Positions 48,126-56,997 of a DNA stretch of 64,000 nucleotides are shown here, piece after piece; position 1 is the stretch's first letter, and each line of letters opens with the position of its first letter. The notes beneath the pieces were generated by a model, which saw only the letters and a list, made by a program, of their open reading frames with translations, was not told the DNA's origin and did not search any database. The DNA comes from Niveibacterium sp. SC-1 (GTDB lineage Bacteria > Pseudomonadota > Gammaproteobacteria > Burkholderiales > Rhodocyclaceae). Both the position numbers and the translations under genes were made by a program. The stretch covers positions 2,232,001 to 2,296,000 of the forward strand of contig NZ_CP151275.1 of the NCBI RefSeq assembly GCF_038235435.1, given 5' to 3'.

Positions 48126-48160
48126 AAGAAAGGTCGGGCGCCGCGGCGCCCGTCTTTCTT
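48126..48160 (+). terminator. terminator after lpdA
   Basis: Inverted repeat with arms AAGAAAG...CGGGCGCC and GGCGCCCG...CTTTCTT from 48126 to 48160. The GC core is flanked by A- and T-rich arms, giving a terminator-like structure that ends the citric-acid-cycle transcript before zapE. Confidence 0.82.
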
Positions 48161-48184
48161 GAAGTAGTGGAGTCACGACGCGTC

Positions 48185-49318
48185 ATGTCGCACAGCATTC
48201 TGAACGTCCCCGAGTACGGTGTCCTGGAAGCCTACGAGCGCGAACTCAAGGCTCGCGGATATAAGCCGGATGCCGCGCAGCGCCGTGCTGTGGACCGTCT
48301 GCAGCGGCTCTACACCGAACTGCTCGCCTTCAAGGCGGTGCGCCGCACGCGCCTGCGCAAGCTGGTCTTCAACCCGGACCTGCCGCGGAGCGTCTACCTG
48401 TGGGGCGGGGTGGGCCGCGGCAAGAGCTTCCTGATGGACGCTTTCTTCGAGGCCGTGCCCTACAAGCGCAAGCGTCGCGTGCACTTCCACGGTTTCATGC
48501 GCCAGGTGCACGAGGCGCTGCGCCGCTTCAAGGACGAAGAGGATCCGCTGCTGCGTGTGGCCGACCAGATCGCCCGTGCCACGCGGCTGATGTGTTTCGA
48601 CGAGTTCCATGTCTCGGACATCGCCGATGCGATGATCCTCGGGCGCTTGATGACAGCGCTCTTCGAGCGCGGCGTGGTCTTCGTCATGACCTCCAACTAC
48701 CCACCCGACGGCCTCTATCCGAACGGCCTGCAGCGGCAGAATTTCCTGCCGACGATAGAGCTGCTCAAGCAACACTTCGACGTGGTCGAGGTCGACCATG
48801 GAACGGACTATCGCCTGCGCGCGCTGGAGCGGCTCAACATCTACGTGGTGCCGGCGGGCGAGGGAGCCAATCAACAGCTCGCGGACGAATTCCTCCAGGT
48901 GGCAGGCGGTGCCGGCAGTGCGGCGGACGTGAGCCTGCAAGGGCGCAAGTTGCGTGCGCGCAAGGTGCTCGGCAGGAGCATCTGGTTCGATTTCGAAACA
49001 CTCTGCGGCGGACCCCGCTCGCAGAACGACTACCTGGAGCTCGCGCAGCGCTTCGAGTATCTGATCCTCTCTGACGTGCCGCAGATGAGCCGGGACAAGG
49101 GCAACGAGGCGCGCCGCTTCACCTGGTTGGTGGACGTGCTGTACGACTGCCGGGTGAAGCTGATCATCAGTGCCGAAGTGGCGGCCGACGCGCTCTACCT
49201 TGACGGCCCGAACGCACAGGAATTCCCGCGCACCGTTTCGCGGCTGATCGAAATGCGCTCGCGCGACTACCTCGCCGAGAAGCATCGCCCCCTGGAAGTA
49301 GCGGGCGAGCCAGCCTGA
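48185..49318 (+). CDS. zapE: cell division protein ZapE (AFG1-type ATPase)
   Basis: 377-residue P-loop ATPase of the AFG1/ZapE family, which associates with the Z-ring in gammaproteobacteria. Walker A is in VYLWGGVGRGKSFLMDAFFE and Walker B in LMCFDEFHVSDIADAMIL. TSNYPPDGLYPNGLQRQNFL and the C-terminal DVLYDCRVKLIISAEV are family features. ATG 48185 is chosen by alignment to the usual N-terminus; a GTG at 48167 would add six residues. Many betaproteobacteria carry zapE directly after lpdA, as here. Confidence 0.94.
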   Translation: MSHSILNVPEYGVLEAYERELKARGYKPDAAQRRAVDRLQRLYTELLAFKAVRRTRLRKLVFNPDLPRSVYLWGGVGRGKSFLMDAFFEAVPYKRKRRVHFHGFMRQVHEALRRFKDEEDPLLRVADQIARATRLMCFDEFHVSDIADAMILGRLMTALFERGVVFVMTSNYPPDGLYPNGLQRQNFLPTIELLKQHFDVVEVDHGTDYRLRALERLNIYVVPAGEGANQQLADEFLQVAGGAGSAADVSLQGRKLRARKVLGRSIWFDFETLCGGPRSQNDYLELAQRFEYLILSDVPQMSRDKGNEARRFTWLVDVLYDCRVKLIISAEVAADALYLDGPNAQEFPRTVSRLIEMRSRDYLAEKHRPLEVAGEPA

Positions 49319-49443
49319 GCGGCGCAGGGCCGCAGCCGGATCCACGCTCGCCCTGCGTCGGCCGAACGTCCGCCGGCCGTCCGCGAGCGGCCGGGGAGGC
49401 CGGTCCGACATGCTAGGATGCCGCGCTCGATTTCGCCGCAGCC

Positions 49444-51423
49444 ATGACTGATCTCGCCACCTATTTCGCCGAAGACGGCGCGCTCGCGCGGCATATTCCC
49501 GGCTACCGACCCCGCCCCCAGCAGCTCGAAATGGCGCAGGCGATCGCGGCCGCGATCAAGGGTAACCGGGTGCTCGTCGCCGAAGCGGGCACCGGCACGG
49601 GCAAGACCTTCGCCTATCTCGTCCCGGCGCTGGCTTCGGGCGGCAAGGTCATCATTTCCACCGGCACCAAGACGCTGCAGGACCAGCTCTTCCACCGCGA
49701 TCTGCCGGCCGTGCGCAACGCGCTCAAACTGCCAGTGAGCGTGGCCCTGCTCAAGGGCCGGGCGAACTACGTCTGCCCCTATCACCTGGAGCGCGCGCAG
49801 GCCGACGGCGCCACCTTCCGCAGCCCTGAGGACGGTGCCCATATCCGCGCCATCGTGCGCTGGGCCAAGCACACCCACACCGGCGACAAGGCCGAGTGCA
49901 GCGAGGTGCCCGAGGACGCCACCGCCTGGTACGCGGCGACCTCCACCCGCGACAATTGCCTGGGGCAGGAATGCCCCGAGGTGAAGAACTGTTTCGTGAT
50001 GGCGGCCCGCCGCGCGGCCCAGGAAGCCGAGGTGGTGGTCGTGAATCACCACCTCTTCTTCGCCGACGTGATGCTGCGCGACGAAGGCCTCGCCGAACTC
50101 CTGCCCTCCTGCAACACCGTGGTCTTCGACGAGGCGCACCAGTTGCCCGAGACCGCGAGCCTTTTCTTCGGCGAAAGCGTCTCCACCGGCCAGTTGCTGG
50201 ACCTCGCCCGTGACACCCGCAACGAGGCGCTCACCGCCGCGCGCGACTTCGCGCCGCTGCAAGACGCGGTGCGCACACTGGAGAAATCCGTGCGCGATCT
50301 GCGTCTGGCTTTCCCCGGCGAGAACCAGCGGCTTGCCCATGCGCAGCTCGAAGCCCTGCCAGGCCTGCCGGCGGCGATCGGGCGTCTGCATGACGAACTG
50401 GAAGTCTTCGTCTCCCTGCTCGAATCGCAGGCCGAACGCTCTGAAGGGCTGGAGCGTTGCTGGCAGCGGGCGACCGAACTCTCCGAACGCCTCGACCGCT
50501 GGCAGATGCCGCCGGGGCCGGACATCGTCCGCTGGGCCGAGGTCTTCAGCCAGTCCGCCGCGCTCAACGCCACGCCGCTGCAGGTTGCGGGCGTCTTCCG
50601 CAAGCAGATGGAAGGGCAGGTGCGGGCCTGGATATTCACCTCCGCAACGCTCGCGGTCGGTCGCGACTTCGCTCACTACGCCAGCGAGTTGGGCCTGGAC
50701 CAGCTCGATCCGCCCATCGAATCCGCGGTCTGGGGCAGCCCCTTCGACTACGCGAGCCAGGCCTTGCTCTATGCGCCGACGGGCATGCCCGACCCCAACA
50801 GCTTCGGCTTTCCCGACGCCGTGGTGGACGCTGCGCTGCCGGCCATCCGCGCGGCGCAGGGCAGGGCTTTCGTGCTGTGCACCTCACTCCGGGCGATGCA
50901 GCGCATCCATGAGCAACTGCAGACGCACTTCGAGCGCGAGGGCCTGGACTTTCCGCTGCTGATGCAGGGGCAGGGCTCCCGCACGGAGCTGCTGGAGCGC
51001 TTCCGCAAACTCGGCAACGCCGTGCTGGTGGCGAGCCAGAGTTTCTGGGAGGGCGTCGATGTGCCCGGCGACGCGCTCTCGCTGGTGGTGATCGACAAGC
51101 TCCCCTTCGCGCCGCCCGACGATCCGGTGCTCGCGGCACGCATCGAGTGGATGCGCAAGGAAGGCCGCAATCCCTTCATGGACTACCAGCTGCCGCGTAC
51201 GGTCATCAACATGAAGCAGGGCGCGGGGCGCCTGATCCGCACCGAGCGTGACCGCGGCGTGCTGATGATCTGCGACCCGCGGATGATCGACAAGCACTAC
51301 GGCCGTCGCGTCTGGCAGAGCCTGCCCGCGATGCGCCGCACCCGGGTCGTCGACGAGGTGGTGGCTTTCCTCGAAACACTGCCTGCCCCGGCGCGGGTGG
51401 CAAACGCATCCGACGCCGCCTGA
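49444..51423 (+). CDS. ATP-dependent DNA helicase, DinG/YoaA family
   Basis: 659-residue superfamily-2 helicase of the XPD/DinG group. Walker A is EAGTGTGKTFAYLVPAL and the DEAH box FDEAHQLPETA. Four cysteines for an iron-sulfur cluster are visible: one in GRANYVCPYHL and three in DNCLGQECPEVKNCF. C-terminal motifs QSFWEGVDVPGDALSLVVID and QGAGRLIRTERDRGVLMICD are intact. The length is closer to YoaA than to the longer DinG. Such enzymes unwind damaged or replication-associated DNA structures. Confidence 0.92.
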   Translation: MTDLATYFAEDGALARHIPGYRPRPQQLEMAQAIAAAIKGNRVLVAEAGTGTGKTFAYLVPALASGGKVIISTGTKTLQDQLFHRDLPAVRNALKLPVSVALLKGRANYVCPYHLERAQADGATFRSPEDGAHIRAIVRWAKHTHTGDKAECSEVPEDATAWYAATSTRDNCLGQECPEVKNCFVMAARRAAQEAEVVVVNHHLFFADVMLRDEGLAELLPSCNTVVFDEAHQLPETASLFFGESVSTGQLLDLARDTRNEALTAARDFAPLQDAVRTLEKSVRDLRLAFPGENQRLAHAQLEALPGLPAAIGRLHDELEVFVSLLESQAERSEGLERCWQRATELSERLDRWQMPPGPDIVRWAEVFSQSAALNATPLQVAGVFRKQMEGQVRAWIFTSATLAVGRDFAHYASELGLDQLDPPIESAVWGSPFDYASQALLYAPTGMPDPNSFGFPDAVVDAALPAIRAAQGRAFVLCTSLRAMQRIHEQLQTHFEREGLDFPLLMQGQGSRTELLERFRKLGNAVLVASQSFWEGVDVPGDALSLVVIDKLPFAPPDDPVLAARIEWMRKEGRNPFMDYQLPRTVINMKQGAGRLIRTERDRGVLMICDPRMIDKHYGRRVWQSLPAMRRTRVVDEVVAFLETLPAPARVANASDAA

Positions 51424-51489
51424 GCGCGGTCCCGCTTGCCCGCGTCCGCAGACCTGCGGTCCCGCACTGGCCAAACCACATCTGCGGCT

Positions 51490-52461
51490 TCAGGAATCCG
51501 CGCTGAGTTCGCCGGCCGTGTTGATCACCGCGTGCACTTTGCGCTCGCCCACATAGGCTTCCCAGGCGTCCAGTCCGCCCGTGAGCGAACGCACCCGCCG
51601 GAAGCCGATGTCCTTGAGTAGCCGCGCCGCACGTGCGGCAGAGGCCTCGTTGGGGCAGTTGCAGTAGAAGACGATCTCGCGCTCGGGCGGAACTTCGGCG
51701 AGTAGCTGGCGCACCTCTTCGATTTCGGCTTCGAGCGCGCCGGGGATGCGACGGGGGTCGTTCTGCCGGGTCGCGCTGGAACGCACGTCCACGATGATCG
51801 GTTGCTGACCCGTCTCCAGCAGCTCGTGCAGCTCCTCCACGCCGATGCGGTTGCGGCGCACGAAGCGCAGCAGGCGCTGTCGTTCGATCCAGCGATAGCC
51901 CACGTACAGCGCGAGCATCCCGAGCAGCACCAGGATGGCAACGCCGCCGATCTGCGACAGAGCGTTGATCAAGGCTTCGACCTGACGGTTGAGGAGCATG
52001 CCGGCGCCGATTGCCGCGCCGGCCCACAGCGTCGTGCCGAGCGAATCGAAGAGGATGAAGCGCGAGGCGCTAAAACCCATGGCGCCCGCCAGGGGCGAGG
52101 CCACTGCCGAAAGCCCGGGGACGAAGCGCGCGACCAGCAGCGAGGCCGCGCCCCAGCGCACGAAAACATTCTCCGTGCGGCGCACGCAGGCGTCCGGCGA
52201 GAGGCTGATACGGCACATCAGGCCGAGGATCCGCACACCATGCCGCTTGCCCGCCAGATACCAGCTGAAGTTGGCGATTCCTGAGCCAAGCACCGCGAGG
52301 ATCAGGACCGTGGAGCCGGAGAGCTCGCCTTGCGCCGCCAGCGCCCCGGCGACCAGCAGCGTAGGCACAGCCGGCAGGGGAACGCCGAACTGTTCAGCGA
52401 GCACATTGAGAAAGACGAGCAACGGGCCGTGCCGATGAAAGAGTTCGAGGATGTCCTGCAT
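51490..52461 (-). CDS. DedA-family membrane protein fused to a rhodanese domain
   Basis: 323-residue fusion. Residues 1-195 form a DedA/VTT membrane domain (PLLVFLNVLAEQFGVPLPAV, VARFVPGLSAVASPLAGAMG, GTTLWAGAAIGAGMLL and a following helix). Residues about 215-315 form a rhodanese domain, with QPIIVDVRSSATRQ and the cysteine loop FYCNCPNEASAARA. DedA proteins flip or transport lipids; rhodaneses carry persulfide sulfur or regulate. The active loop CNCPNE has two cysteines. ATG 52461 starts at the DedA domain; the open frame extends upstream without homology. Confidence 0.88.
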   Translation of the reverse strand: MQDILELFHRHGPLLVFLNVLAEQFGVPLPAVPTLLVAGALAAQGELSGSTVLILAVLGSGIANFSWYLAGKRHGVRILGLMCRISLSPDACVRRTENVFVRWGAASLLVARFVPGLSAVASPLAGAMGFSASRFILFDSLGTTLWAGAAIGAGMLLNRQVEALINALSQIGGVAILVLLGMLALYVGYRWIERQRLLRFVRRNRIGVEELHELLETGQQPIIVDVRSSATRQNDPRRIPGALEAEIEEVRQLLAEVPPEREIVFYCNCPNEASAARAARLLKDIGFRRVRSLTGGLDAWEAYVGERKVHAVINTAGELSADS

Positions 52462-52882
52462 GCGCGTCCCGGGGGGCGGATGGCCTTGCGGCCACGGCGG
52501 CCGATCCCGGATTGTGCCAGCCACGCGGTCTCCATGGGCGAGGTTGGTCGCGGCTCTCGACTCACGCTGCCTTCGAGGGTGCCCAGGCCGGCGCGCTGGC
52601 AGCTTCGCCCCGGCTGTTCGCGCCGTAGAGCGGAGCGTAGACGTAGCGCCGCAGCAGCCCTCCGACCTGGCGATCGGAGGGCTGCGCAAAACCACCTTCG
52701 CCCTCGAGCGTGGCGGGCTTTGCGCAAGCTGCCGGCCAGGATGTCCCTGAGCGGGCAGTCGGCATAGTTCGAGGCGTGGACGCCAAGGCGGTAGTGTTCG
52801 CAGCGCGCTTCCGTCGCTGGACGAAATCGCCCAGCCAGGCCCGGGCCGCCATAGACGTTCGAGAATGATAGGCGGGGGCGCT
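52462..52882. other. non-coding or decayed interval between ribA and the DedA-rhodanese gene
   Basis: About 420 bases with no convincing gene. A minus-strand frame at 52562-52852 (96 residues) and an overlapping one at 52302-52727 show no recognisable domain; the first ends in LLRRYVYAPLYGANSRGEAA, which could be a remnant. Two inverted repeats near 52654-52726 are listed separately. Confidence 0.4.
52654..52726. repeat. overlapping inverted repeats upstream of the DedA-rhodanese gene
   Basis: A perfect 12-base stem, GCAGCCCTCCGA (52654-52665) with TCGGAGGGCTGC (52674-52685), loop of eight. A second repeat TGCGCAAA (52683-52690) with TTTGCGCA (52719-52726) shares three bases with the first, so the two hairpins cannot fully form together. 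No T-tract follows on either strand. Confidence 0.6.
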
Positions 52883-53524
52883 TCAGCCCTCGCTCTTGCC
52901 CAATGCCGGATTCGCCAGCAGATGCCCCATGCGATCGCGCTTGGTACGCAGGTAGCGGGCGTTGGTGGCGTGCACCGCGGGCAGGTGCGGTTCGCGTTTC
53001 TCGACCTTGATGCCGGCGGCTTCGAGGGCCTGGACCTTGAGCGGGTTGTTGCTCATCAGCCGCACCGCGGTGACCCCCAGACGCTTGAGGATGGCGATGC
53101 CGGGGCTGTAGTCGCGGTCGTCCACCGGCAGGCCGAGTTCGAGGTTGGCATCCACCGTGTCCAGCCCCTTGTCCTGCAGGGCGTAGGCGCGGATCTTGTG
53201 CGCGAGGCCGATGCCGCGACCTTCATGGCCACGCAGATACACCAGCACGCCGCGGCCTTCCTCATCGATGCGCTGCAGCGCCATGTCCAGCTGTTCGCCG
53301 CAGTCGCAGCGTTGCGAACCTAGGGCGTCGCCCGTGAGGCATTCCGAGTGCAGCCGAGCCAGGGGGGCAGCACCACTCAGATCACCCTTGGTCAGCGCCA
53401 GGTGCTCGATGCCTTTGCGGTCCCTGAAGGCGTAGGTCACGAAGTCGCCGTGGCGCGTGGGAAGCACCGATTTGGCGACGCATTCCACGCACGCCTTGAT
53501 TTCCTGTTCTTGCTTGTCGTCCAT
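52883..53524 (-). CDS. ribA: GTP cyclohydrolase II
   Basis: 213-residue zinc enzyme that starts riboflavin synthesis by opening and hydrolysing GTP. The zinc cysteines are in [40 protein letters not shown] and [17 protein letters not shown] form the GTP site. It is the stand-alone RibA type, without a fused RibB domain. The N-terminal 20 residues, with [13 protein letters not shown], include extra cysteines not part of the usual site. Start ATG 53524. Confidence 0.95.
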   Translation of the reverse strand: MDDKQEQEIKACVECVAKSVLPTRHGDFVTYAFRDRKGIEHLALTKGDLSGAAPLARLHSECLTGDALGSQRCDCGEQLDMALQRIDEEGRGVLVYLRGHEGRGIGLAHKIRAYALQDKGLDTVDANLELGLPVDDRDYSPGIAILKRLGVTAVRLMSNNPLKVQALEAAGIKVEKREPHLPAVHATNARYLRTKRDRMGHLLANPALGKSEG

Positions 53525-53647
53525 ACCTGCCTGACCCTAGATGCCGCCGGTGGGGGCCGGCGGTCCATCGTTCCCGCGCGCGGGGCGGGAGTGTGACTTT
53601 ACCGGAGAGCGCGGCGGCCTGCTCTCCGGCGGGACGGCAAGGGCTGC

Positions 53648-54532
53648 TCAGTCGGCCTTGAAAGCGCGTTCCGGCAAGGGGATGAACTCGGTTTCGCCGG
53701 CCACCTGGCCCATTACCTGGGCCTGCCAGTCCTGCGCCGCCTGCTGGATGCGGGCCTTGCGGCTGGAGACGAAGTTCCACCAGATGAAGCGGGGCGCATC
53801 GAGCGGATCGCCGCCGATCACCACCAGGCGTCGCGGCGTATCGGCCTCCAGACTCGCGGTCTTGCCGGGTTCGAGCAGGGCGAGCGTGTGATCGCCCACC
53901 ACTTCGCCATCGATGCGGATTTCGCCGTCGACCGGATAGACCGCCATTTCACGCGCGAGCGCGGGCAGCTCGAAACGTTCGCCACCTTGCAACTGGATGT
54001 CGAGGTAGAGCGTGTTGGCGTATGCCGCCACCGGCGACCGTTGGCCGAAGGCTTCGCCGATCAGCACGCGCACCTGGGCGCCGGGTCGGGCGAATTCCGG
54101 AATTGCGTCGGCCGGCGTGTGGGTGAAGGAGGGCGCGTCTTCCTCGTGCGCCTGGGGCAGCGCAGTCCACAGCTGCAGGCCGTGGTTGGTGTAGCGGCTC
54201 GCGGCAAGATCCGCGGGGCGACGCTCCGAATGCACGATGCCGCGCCCGGCGCTCATCCAGTTGATCGCACCGGGCTCGATCCGCTGTTCGTGGCCGGCGC
54301 TGTCGCGATGCATGATCGCGCCCGAAAACAGATAGGTCACCGTGGCCAGCCCGATGTGCGGATGCGGGCGCACGTCGTGGTTGTCCTCGGGCACCACCTC
54401 GACCGGGCCGAAGTGGTCGAAGAAGAGGAAGGGACCGACCGCCTGGCGCGCCATCGCCGGCAACAGGCGCCGCACGATGAAGCCGCCGCCCAGATCCTTG
54501 TCGTGCGCTTTGAGTTTGAGGGCGACACTCAT
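53648..54532 (-). CDS. pirin family protein
   Basis: 294-residue bicupin. The N-terminal cupin holds the metal-binding motif region HFGPVEVVPEDNHDVRPHPH and the following IGLATVTYLFSG; INWMSAGRGIVHSERRPADL is a pirin hallmark. The C-terminal cupin follows and ends KARIQQAAQDW. Bacterial pirins include quercetin dioxygenases and regulators of metabolic enzymes, so the role is open. ATG 54532 overlaps the OsmC stop (ATGA), so it is the second gene of an OsmC-pirin pair. Confidence 0.93.
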   Translation of the reverse strand: MSVALKLKAHDKDLGGGFIVRRLLPAMARQAVGPFLFFDHFGPVEVVPEDNHDVRPHPHIGLATVTYLFSGAIMHRDSAGHEQRIEPGAINWMSAGRGIVHSERRPADLAASRYTNHGLQLWTALPQAHEEDAPSFTHTPADAIPEFARPGAQVRVLIGEAFGQRSPVAAYANTLYLDIQLQGGERFELPALAREMAVYPVDGEIRIDGEVVGDHTLALLEPGKTASLEADTPRRLVVIGGDPLDAPRFIWWNFVSSRKARIQQAAQDWQAQVMGQVAGETEFIPLPERAFKAD

Positions 54533-54960
54533 GCCAGTCGCTCCGCGCGGGTGGTGATTTCGGTCGTGACCTGGGTCATCAACTTGTGCACTGGGCATTT
54601 GGCCGCCACCGATTCCAGTTCTTGCACTTGTGCGTCCGTGAGCGGGCCGCCCAGGCGCAACACGGCTTCGAGCCGGTAGCTGCCCTTGCGCTCGTCGCTG
54701 TCGTCGCGCGCGATCACCGTCTCGACCTGTTCGAGGGGAATCTGCCGGCGGCGCGCGTACCACAGCACGGTGAGCGCCTTGCACGCACCCAGCGCGGCAT
54801 CGTAGAGATCGTGCGGGCTGGGGCCGAGGTCGCCACCGCCTTCGGGGACGCTGACATCGGCACTCAGCAGATGCCCGCCGATGCGGATGTGCTGCGCGAT
54901 CGGAGCCTGCAGGGCCTCCGTCTGCTCGGGTGCAGGGTAGCGACTCAGCGTGATGCTCAT
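54529..54960 (-). CDS. OsmC family peroxiredoxin-like protein
   Basis: 143-residue OsmC/Ohr-fold protein. The two redox cysteines are in AALGACKALTVLWYARRR and VAAKCPVHKLMTQVTT, and GPSPHDLYDAALGACKALTV is the family signature. Such proteins reduce organic or fatty-acid hydroperoxides with thiol donors. Its stop overlaps the pirin start, suggesting a joint oxidative-stress role. Start ATG 54960. Confidence 0.92.
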   Translation of the reverse strand: MSITLSRYPAPEQTEALQAPIAQHIRIGGHLLSADVSVPEGGGDLGPSPHDLYDAALGACKALTVLWYARRRQIPLEQVETVIARDDSDERKGSYRLEAVLRLGGPLTDAQVQELESVAAKCPVHKLMTQVTTEITTRAERLA

Positions 54961-55073
54961 GCGACTCTCTCCTGGGCGTCTCGGATGGCCGACTACCGTA
55001 ACACCGCGTGCGATGGCTGCACATGGGTGGCCGGATGGAGACGTGCCGGCCGTCGTGCTGCAGGCACACGAGG

Positions 55074-55101
55074 CCAGGGACGAGCGTTCACTCGTCCCTG
55101 G
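55074..55101. terminator. hairpin between OsmC and esterase genes
   Basis: Perfect 11-base inverted repeat CCAGGGACGAG (55074-55084) and CTCGTCCCTGG (55091-55101) with a six-base loop. It lies 28 bases after the stop of the leftward hydrolase gene. There is no T-tract, so it may be a terminator without one or an RNA-stabilising hairpin. Confidence 0.55.
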
Positions 55102-55128
55102 CGTAGTCGCATCCTGGCGGCTGCGACG

Positions 55129-55956
55129 TCAGGCTTCGATGAAGGCGAGCAGATCGGCGTTCAGCAGTTGCGGGTGCGTCGTGCACATGCCGTGGGAAAG
55201 ACCGGGGTAGACCTTGAGCGTGCCCTTGCGCAGGAGCGGCGCAGCGAGCAGGGCGGAGTCGGCGATCGGCACGATCTGGTCGTCCTCGCCGTGCAGCACC
55301 AGGGTTGCAACATCGATCGCGCGCAGGTCTTCGGTGAAGTCGGTTTCGGAGAAGGCCTTGATGCAGTCGTAGTGCGCCTTGATGCCGCCCATCATGCCTT
55401 GCCGCCACCAGTTCTCCACCACGCCTTCGGAGAGCGTCGCGCCCTCACGGTTGTAGCCGTAGAAGGGGAACGGCACCTCCTTGTAGAACTGGGCGCGATC
55501 GCTCGCCACACGGCTGCGGAAACCGTCGAACACTTCCAGTGGCAGGCCGCCGGGGTTCTTTTCGGACTTGACCATGACCGGCGGCACTGCGCCGATCAAC
55601 ACCAGCTTCGCGACCTTGCCCTCACCGTGCCGAGCCACGTAGCGCGCCGCTTCGCCGCCGCCGGTGGAGTGGCCGATATGGACCGCATTGCGCAGGCCCA
55701 GATGCTCGACCAGGGCCGCGACGTCAGCCGCGTAGGTGTCCATCTCGTTGCCGTCCGCGGTTTGCGAAGAACGGCCGTGGCCGCGGCGATCGTGAGCAAT
55801 GACGCGGAATCCCTTGTGCAGGAAGAACAGCATCTGGGCATCCCAGTCGTCCGCGCTCAGCGGCCAGCCGTGATGAAAGACGATCGGCTGGCCGGAGCCC
55901 CAGTCCTTGTAGAAGATCTGGGTGCCGTCCTGGGTGGTGAAATAGCTGTTGCTCAT
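55129..55956 (-). CDS. alpha/beta hydrolase, non-haem chloroperoxidase/esterase type
   Basis: 275-residue hydrolase of the cofactor-free haloperoxidase/arylesterase group. Oxyanion motif [13 protein letters not shown], nucleophile [17 protein letters not shown], acid in [10 protein letters not shown] and the histidine in GLSHGMC are all present. [20 protein letters not shown] and [19 protein letters not shown] are characteristic. Start ATG 55956 matches the family N-terminus ([20 protein letters not shown]). Probable roles are ester hydrolysis or perhydrolysis; no operon partner. Confidence 0.92.
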   Translation of the reverse strand: MSNSYFTTQDGTQIFYKDWGSGQPIVFHHGWPLSADDWDAQMLFFLHKGFRVIAHDRRGHGRSSQTADGNEMDTYAADVAALVEHLGLRNAVHIGHSTGGGEAARYVARHGEGKVAKLVLIGAVPPVMVKSEKNPGGLPLEVFDGFRSRVASDRAQFYKEVPFPFYGYNREGATLSEGVVENWWRQGMMGGIKAHYDCIKAFSETDFTEDLRAIDVATLVLHGEDDQIVPIADSALLAAPLLRKGTLKVYPGLSHGMCTTHPQLLNADLLAFIEA

Positions 55957-56426
55957 GATCGGGGGTGTCCTTTCGTGCTGGGTAGGGGAAGCACTACATG
56001 GGGCACGCCTGCGCCCGGAACCGCCAAGGCGACACCGCGCCCCGCTCGCTGCGCAGCATCGGCCGCGCACGTTTCACGACGATTTCGCGGCCGCTCCGAT
56101 TGCCTCTTGCGCCTCATTCTTTGGGCGAATCGGGACGGTCGCAGAAGAGAGCGCAAGACGGCCAAGAGGTTCCAGGATCCGTCGTCCGTCCTGGATGGCC
56201 CGAGCCGTCGGCGTGTCACCGACAATCTTCAGGGCAACGCGACGAGGCGCGCACCATGCCGCGCGTGCACCGCGGGTCAGAGGTGCCGATCTTCCTCTTG
56301 GCGGGATCTCGCCGGCGGATCGCGCCGGGTTTTGCGGCTGTGGTGGGCGGTGGCTGCGGATGAGTTGACGTTGAGGCGGCACTCGGGCGATGCAGCGAGG
56401 CCGACCCTTGGCGCCGGTGGTTCCAG
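55957..56426. other. intergenic region without a recognisable gene
   Basis: About 470 bases between two leftward genes. Short overlapping frames on both strands have skewed composition and no recognisable domain. The hydrolase promoter should lie at the left end. I see no tRNA-like fold or repeat. Confidence 0.4.
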
Positions 56427-56972
56427 TCAGCCGCCCGGCTTGCCCGCCTGCTTCCAGGCACGCAGCGCTTCGAGCGCCTTGTCGATGTGGTGGGCCGGGT
56501 TGAGGTTGCTGTAGCTCATGAGGATCTTGCCGCCGGGCGTGATCACGTAGGTCGTACGCGAGGCATAGTCGGGGCGCGTCTGCATCGCTGCGTCGTATTG
56601 CTTCACGACTTCCATGCGGGCGTCGGACGCCACGGGAAAGCGCCCCTGGCAGGAGTGCACCGAGAACTTCTTGAGCGTGTCGATATCGTCGCCGGAGACC
56701 CCGATGACCGTGGCGCCCAGTTCGGCGAAGTCGTCGATCGCTTCTGAGAAGGCATGCGCCTCGACCGAGCAACCCGCCGAGAAGGCCGCGGGATAGAAAT
56801 AGAGCACGACCGGTCCCTTGGCCAGTGCCGTGGCCAGCGAATACTGGAAGGGCTTGCCGGCCATGGCGGCGGGCAGCTCAAATGCGGGGGCGGGGCTATC
56901 GACAGGCAGGGCGCCGATGGCACCATGGCAAAGGCCCAGCCCACACAGGATGGAAAGCAGGATGCGGCGCAT
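56427..56972 (-). CDS. exported peroxiredoxin, AhpC/TSA-Bcp type
   Basis: 181-residue thioredoxin-fold protein with an N-terminal signal peptide (RRILLSILCGLGLCHGAIGA). The peroxidase region is VVLYFYPAAFSAGCSVEAHA, with the putative peroxidatic Cys68; the usual Thr before it is Ser. ELGATVIGVSGDDIDTLKKF and ASRTTYVITPGGKILMSYSN are typical. A second Cys lies in SVHSCQGRFPV. It likely reduces peroxides in the periplasm. ATG 56972 has GAGGA upstream. It is divergent from the phospholipase-D gene. Confidence 0.88.
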   Translation of the reverse strand: MRRILLSILCGLGLCHGAIGALPVDSPAPAFELPAAMAGKPFQYSLATALAKGPVVLYFYPAAFSAGCSVEAHAFSEAIDDFAELGATVIGVSGDDIDTLKKFSVHSCQGRFPVASDARMEVVKQYDAAMQTRPDYASRTTYVITPGGKILMSYSNLNPAHHIDKALEALRAWKQAGKPGG

Positions 56973-56997
56973 TCGACATGTCCTCGGAACGACGAGC

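Noticed and set aside
52562..52852. 96-codon minus-strand frame as a real gene
   Set aside because: No recognised domain, no good ribosome site, and it spans overlapping inverted repeats; kept only as a possible remnant.
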